In this document: in pieces, positions 61,272 through 64,000 of the stretch
Layout: every line of letters begins with the position of its first letter
Numbering within the stretch: position 1 is the first letter of the stretch
Origin: UBA1764 sp045616685
GTDB taxonomy: Bacteria > Bacillota > Clostridia > Peptostreptococcales > Anaerovoracaceae
Reading direction: 5' to 3'
Assembly (NCBI GenBank): GCA_045616685.1
Contig: JAZLHF010000022.1
Span: forward strand, 62,001 to 126,000
DNA length: 64,000 nt
The notes under the pieces: generated by a model
What the model was told of the DNA's origin: nothing
The model's input: the letters and a program-made list of their open reading frames with translations, nothing else
Database searches by the model: none
Translations under genes and position numbers: made by a program

Positions 61272-62525
61272 TTATATCTTTTTTATTTCTATTTCATTAT
61301 CCTTTATCTTTTGAACTTCTACTTCCGTAACTCTATGAAATTCCATACTCATTACTTTGATAGCAATCCCATCATATACAATACTTTCACCCATTTTGAC
61401 AAGGTGTCCTAGTTTCTCCATCACAAACCCACTTAACGAAACTTTATCAGAATCTGTTTTCAAATCAAAGAAATCGCAAAAATCATCTAAATCAACAGAT
61501 GCATCTACGTGATAAACGTCAGGACTAATTTCTCGAAAAGTTTCATGTACTTCATCATGTTCATCCCAAATTTCCCCGACCAATTCTTCTAAAATATCTT
61601 CCATGGTTACAACCCCATAGGTTCCACCATATTCATCTAAAACAACAGAAACATGCAATTTACTTTTTTGTAATTGACGAAGCAAATTACTGATTTTCTC
61701 ATTCTGCATAACAAAAATCACAGGTGACATTAATTCCCGGATAGCTTTATTAGATATCCCATTGTTATGATAGAAATCTTTCTGATGAATAACACCTATA
61801 ATATTATCAATACTTTCTTCATAAACAAGTATCCTTGAAAAGTGAGATTCGGAAAAGACTCTCGCAATCTCGTCTTTAGTTGCATCGATTGAAATTGCTT
61901 CTAAATCAACTCTATGAGTAAGTATATCTCCGGCTTCTCGCTCTGTAAATTCTATTGCATTTTTTAGAAGGTCACCTTCATTTTTATCAATGCTACCATC
62001 TTGCTGTACTTCATCCACCAACATTAACAGCTCTTCTTGTGACATACGGGAGTCATTTTCCAGCTTTAATATTTTAGAAATAAATTTCTTCCACATTGAG
62101 AAAACGAAATTCAATGGCATAAATATGCATATCAAAATCTGTATAAATGGAGCTGAAAACATAGCAAATTTTTCAGGGCAATCCTTAGCAATGCTTTTTG
62201 GCGTAATTTCACCAAAGATTAAAACCGCAATCGTTATTACAACTGTGGATATTGTCGCCCCTCTATCTCCATAAATTTTTATAAAAACTACAGTTCCAAT
62301 AGATGCGGTGGCAATATTTACGATATTATTTCCAATCAAAATCGTAGAAATAAGCTTGTCATACTGTTCAGAAAGGTGAAAAACCATCTCAGCTTTACGA
62401 TTACCATTTTGTACAAGTGTTTTAATACGAGTTTTGTTCAAAGATGAGAATGCTGTTTCTGTTGCTGAAAAATATGCAGACATTAGTATCAGCATTGCCA
62501 TGATAAAAATATATGTACTAGTCAT
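61272..62525 (-). CDS. CNNM/CorC-family ion transporter (putative Mg2+ exporter)
   Basis: A 417-residue protein: an N-terminal CNNM/DUF21 membrane domain (about 1-190; AYFSATETAFSSLNKTRIKTL, LIFGEITPKSIAK), a CBS pair (about 205-325; VVLDEYGGTYGVVTMEDILEELVGEIWDE), and a C-terminal CorC/HlyC domain (335-415). Family members such as MpfA/CorC export Mg2+. Older hemolysin labels refer to the same family. AAAGGGGG lies before the ATG. A leader peptide and terminator precede it. Confidence 0.9.
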   Translation of the reverse strand: MTSTYIFIMAMLILMSAYFSATETAFSSLNKTRIKTLVQNGNRKAEMVFHLSEQYDKLISTILIGNNIVNIATASIGTVVFIKIYGDRGATISTVVITIAVLIFGEITPKSIAKDCPEKFAMFSAPFIQILICIFMPLNFVFSMWKKFISKILKLENDSRMSQEELLMLVDEVQQDGSIDKNEGDLLKNAIEFTEREAGDILTHRVDLEAISIDATKDEIARVFSESHFSRILVYEESIDNIIGVIHQKDFYHNNGISNKAIRELMSPVIFVMQNEKISNLLRQLQKSKLHVSVVLDEYGGTYGVVTMEDILEELVGEIWDEHDEVHETFREISPDVYHVDASVDLDDFCDFFDLKTDSDKVSLSGFVMEKLGHLVKMGESIVYDGIAIKVMSMEFHRVTEVEVQKIKDNEIEIKKI

Positions 62526-62550
62526 TGTTTCTTAACCCCCTTTCTAATGC

Positions 62551-62596
62551 AAAAAAACATGCCTACAGCTGGTTTTATACAGCGTAGGTATGTTTT
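62551..62596 (-). terminator. attenuator terminator before the CNNM/CorC gene
   Basis: Minus-strand stem from AAAACATACCTACGCTG to CAGCTGTAGGCATGTTTT, about 16 bp with one mismatch and one bulged T, ending in seven T residues (62551-62557). It stands 26 nt before the CNNM start. Its 5' arm is the 3' end of the leader ORF, so a ribosome there would prevent folding. Confidence 0.85.
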
Positions 62597-62655
62597 AATA
62601 TCAAATAATATAAGTTATAACTACAGTACGCGTCGTCGCTACTATCGTCTTCCAT
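62575..62655 (-). CDS. 26-residue leader peptide of the CNNM/CorC gene
   Basis: ATG at 62655, TAA at 62575-62577. The peptide is MEDDSSDDAYCS followed by YNLYYLILKHTYAV: five acidic residues among the first eight, then five tyrosines. AGGAG (62669-62673) lies 13 nt before the ATG, a little far. The last codons overlap the terminator's 5' arm. Acidic N-terminal stretches are known to destabilise translating ribosomes at low Mg2+ (as in E. coli MgtL). I infer that completed translation blocks the terminator and turns the exporter on. Confidence 0.75.
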   Translation of the reverse strand: MEDDSSDDAYCSYNLYYLILKHTYAV

Positions 62656-62702
62656 AATTTTTATCAATCTCCTAATATAAATTGCTTTTATAAATTTCGT
62701 GA

Positions 62703-62732
62703 ATTATATCAAAAAAGAATATTTCATGTCAA
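62703..62732 (-). promoter_or_regulatory. promoter of leader peptide and CNNM/CorC operon
   Basis: Minus-strand TTGACA (62727-62732), 18-nt spacer ending TGA, TATAAT (62703-62708). Both hexamers are perfect and the -10 has the TG extension. An inverted repeat GCAATTT/AAATTGC (62745-62774) lies just upstream. Confidence 0.88.
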
Positions 62733-62834
62733 TAGAATAGTTTTGCAATTTATGATAAACAACAAACAAATTGCCATGTCTACTGCTTATTTTTGAATTT
62801 GCGATACGCGGTTAAATTAGGATTTATCGCTCAA

Positions 62835-63164
62835 TCAAAAAATTCCTTTATTGTATTTAAACATTGCATAAAAGCTTATTCCAAGCCCAGCGACCATACA
62901 CACAACAACTAAGACAGAACCAATAATGATAAATATATGCTGATTCAACAACTCTGTTAAGCCAGATAAAAGTCCAAATAAAATACAGCCTGCGCCAGGG
63001 ACTATTGTTCCAATTCCCATCAACTTACCAAAATCAGCTTTGTATTCTTCTGCCACTCGTTTTCTATGGTACCAATGGATTGAATTAATATTACCCTTTA
63101 AATTATTAACTCCAAGGATTATAAGCAGAATCCCAAGAGCAATAGGAATAATTATAGATTCCAT
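62835..63164 (-). CDS. small membrane protein (DUF3784-like)
   Basis: A 109-residue protein with three membrane helices and a middle loop SIHWYHRKRVAEEYKADFGKLMGIGTIVPG, resembling small DUF3784-type proteins of Firmicutes. Function unknown. It has its own extended -10 promoter (TGATATAAT, 63194-63199) and GAGGTGA ribosome site. Confidence 0.75.
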   Translation of the reverse strand: MESIIIPIALGILLIILGVNNLKGNINSIHWYHRKRVAEEYKADFGKLMGIGTIVPGAGCILFGLLSGLTELLNQHIFIIIGSVLVVVCMVAGLGISFYAMFKYNKGIF

Positions 63165-63226
63165 AATCTTTACGTCACCTCGTTTACTTAGTAATTATAT
63201 CATATCGCGAAATCTAGCAAAAGCTT

Positions 63227-63324
63227 CCGGCAAGAACGCTATCGCAATCTTGCCAGAAACAGAAAATAAGGCCAGGTCTTGCGACCAGGCCTTATTAGAA
63301 CCGGAAACTGCTTACGCAGCTTCC
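63227..63324. repeat. three consecutive stem-loops
   Basis: Hairpin 1: GGCAAGA (63227) with TCTTGCC (about 63252). Hairpin 2: 63265-63278 with 63283-63296, 14-bp arms with one mismatch. Hairpin 3: about 63303-63324 (GGAA.CTGC/GCAG.TTCC). The middle one is a likely terminator for the replication-protein operon on the minus strand. Together they could also be part of a replication origin. Confidence 0.5.
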
Positions 63325-63338
63325 TAGAAAGGAGCTTA

Positions 63339-63533
63339 TTAAGCATGCCTAATTATTATTGTATATCTGCCCGGAGGAAGCTCAGTTTTTGTAAAAAGCT
63401 GAAAATTCTTAGATCCAGAGAGAAGATACCCAAAGCCATAAAATGGAGTTGTGAATTCAGAGCACCTTGAAATTAATAATTCAGTCATAATTCCGTATTC
63501 ATCAGAAATAAAATTAAATCCTTTTTCACGCAT
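63339..63533 (-). CDS. 64-residue hypothetical protein after rep
   Basis: MREKGFNFISDEYGIMTEL..., starting at 63533 after GAAGGAGG, overlapping the end of the replication gene by 8 nt. I do not recognise it. No membrane helix or known motif is visible; translational coupling to rep suggests a role in the element. Confidence 0.6.
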   Translation of the reverse strand: MREKGFNFISDEYGIMTELLISRCSEFTTPFYGFGYLLSGSKNFQLFTKTELPPGRYTIIIRHA

Positions 63534-64000
63534 CGAACACAACCTCCTTCTGGCTTACAGGAAAAACACGGCCCTTCGCAACCTCTCTGTTATAAGCCAA
63601 ACAAGAAGAAAACCAAGCGGAAGATCTTCTAAAAACAGTAAATGCATCAGGATGATTTCGTATATATTCAGCTAATACAAAAGGATTGGTAACTGTATTT
63701 TCTCTTAAGAAGTCTATTATCTCACAAAAGATAACGGATTCTTCTCTTTCATCATGTAGATACTTAGAAATCGGGCAATTGGATTTTATTAATTCCTTGC
63801 CATATTGATATTTATCTTCATCATCCATATGAATTAAATATCTAACAGAAGTTTTCCATTTGTGAATATGCTCTACCATATTTTCCGGAATAGAAAGCTC
63901 TTTTGCAATTGAGCTAATGCTACGTGGATTATCCAGCTTAAAAATAAGATGTATATGTGGTTTTTTATTTTCTCCGGCAAGATGAATTATTTCTCCTGTT
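63526..64000 (-). CDS. rep: HUH-type replication initiator (Rep_2-like), C-terminal part
   Basis: At least 157 residues; the 5' end is beyond the window. The part at 63880-64000 includes KPHIHLIFKLDN, whose H-I-H matches the metal-binding HUH motif, followed by ENMVEHIHKWKTSVRYLIHMDD..KYQY with tyrosines suitable for nicking. This pattern fits Rep_2-family initiators of rolling-circle plasmids and mobile elements. Located beyond the tRNA-fMet remnant, it supports the view that this region is an integrated element. Confidence 0.72.
   Translation of the reverse strand, partial: TGEIIHLAGENKKPHIHLIFKLDNPRSISSIAKELSIPENMVEHIHKWKTSVRYLIHMDDEDKYQYGKELIKSNCPISKYLHDEREESVIFCEIIDFLRENTVTNPFVLAEYIRNHPDAFTVFRRSSAWFSSCLAYNREVAKGRVFPVSQKEVVFDA

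Noticed and set aside
1..64000. CRISPR array, rRNA genes or insertion sequences
   Set aside because: No regularly spaced repeats, no rRNA-like stretches and no transposase genes were seen.

Overview
The window is AT-rich and carries AGGAG-type ribosome sites, sigma-70-like promoters and tightly packed co-directional operons. The gene content points to an anaerobic Gram-positive of class Clostridia (Bacillota): a glycyl-radical ribonucleotide reductase, an Nfn-type transhydrogenase, Fhs/FchA/FolD one-carbon enzymes, ECF vitamin transporters, a Firmicute-type Tad pilus, S-layer homology repeats and RqcH. I do not assign family or species. Most genes lie on the minus strand.

Layout. 1-2761: translation operon rpsB-tsf with a TPP-riboswitch-controlled thiamine transporter (thiT) inserted before pyrH. 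2955-6474: amino-acid ABC transporter with a DapF-like racemase and tcdA. 6664-8365: yicC-gmk-rpoZ, divergent from rqcH (8457-9992). 10083-16774: Tad/Flp pilus locus, split by an oppositely oriented sigma factor and membrane LytM/M23 protein. 16986-19770: MaoC-type hydratase, then nfnAB. 19852-25530: nadK, then a folate/one-carbon block (fhs, folT, fchA, folC, folD). 25602-29151: nucleoside salvage (PNP, deaminase) with a membrane E2-like protein. 29218-35135: sugar ABC transporter, Gfo/Idh dehydrogenase and a divergent TIM-barrel isomerase. 35191-35526: four tRNAs (Cys, Gln, His, Met). 35573-42299: pepD, gap, anaerobic ribonucleotide reductase activase, NrdD with a fused redoxin domain, and TrxB. 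42300-54743: a 12-gene run from PlsC through GltS, an S4 protein, an ECF S component and MazG to an unexplained set (ATP-grasp ligase, class III aminotransferase, class II aldolase, FGGY kinase, GtrA, ROK-like kinase, PfkB kinase). 55528-60241: S-layer protein and the DUF4353-DUF4956-VTC cluster. From 60431: a displaced 3' half of tRNA-fMet marks the edge of an integrated element carrying a CNNM/CorC transporter with a CBS partner, a small membrane protein and an HUH replication protein that runs off the window.

Most notable is the CNNM/CorC leader at 62526-62732. A strong promoter is followed by a 26-residue leader ORF whose first eight residues are MEDDSSDD. Its last codons and stop lie inside the 5' arm and loop of an intrinsic terminator placed just before a putative Mg2+ exporter gene. 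This has the layout of a leader-peptide attenuator, and the acidic start suggests Mg2+ sensing by ribosome destabilisation. Other points of interest are a FolD lacking its catalytic lysine next to FchA, a TPP riboswitch inside the rpsB-tsf-pyrH operon, several genes with TATAAT 6-9 nt before the start codon (possible leaderless mRNAs), and the three-kinase operon.
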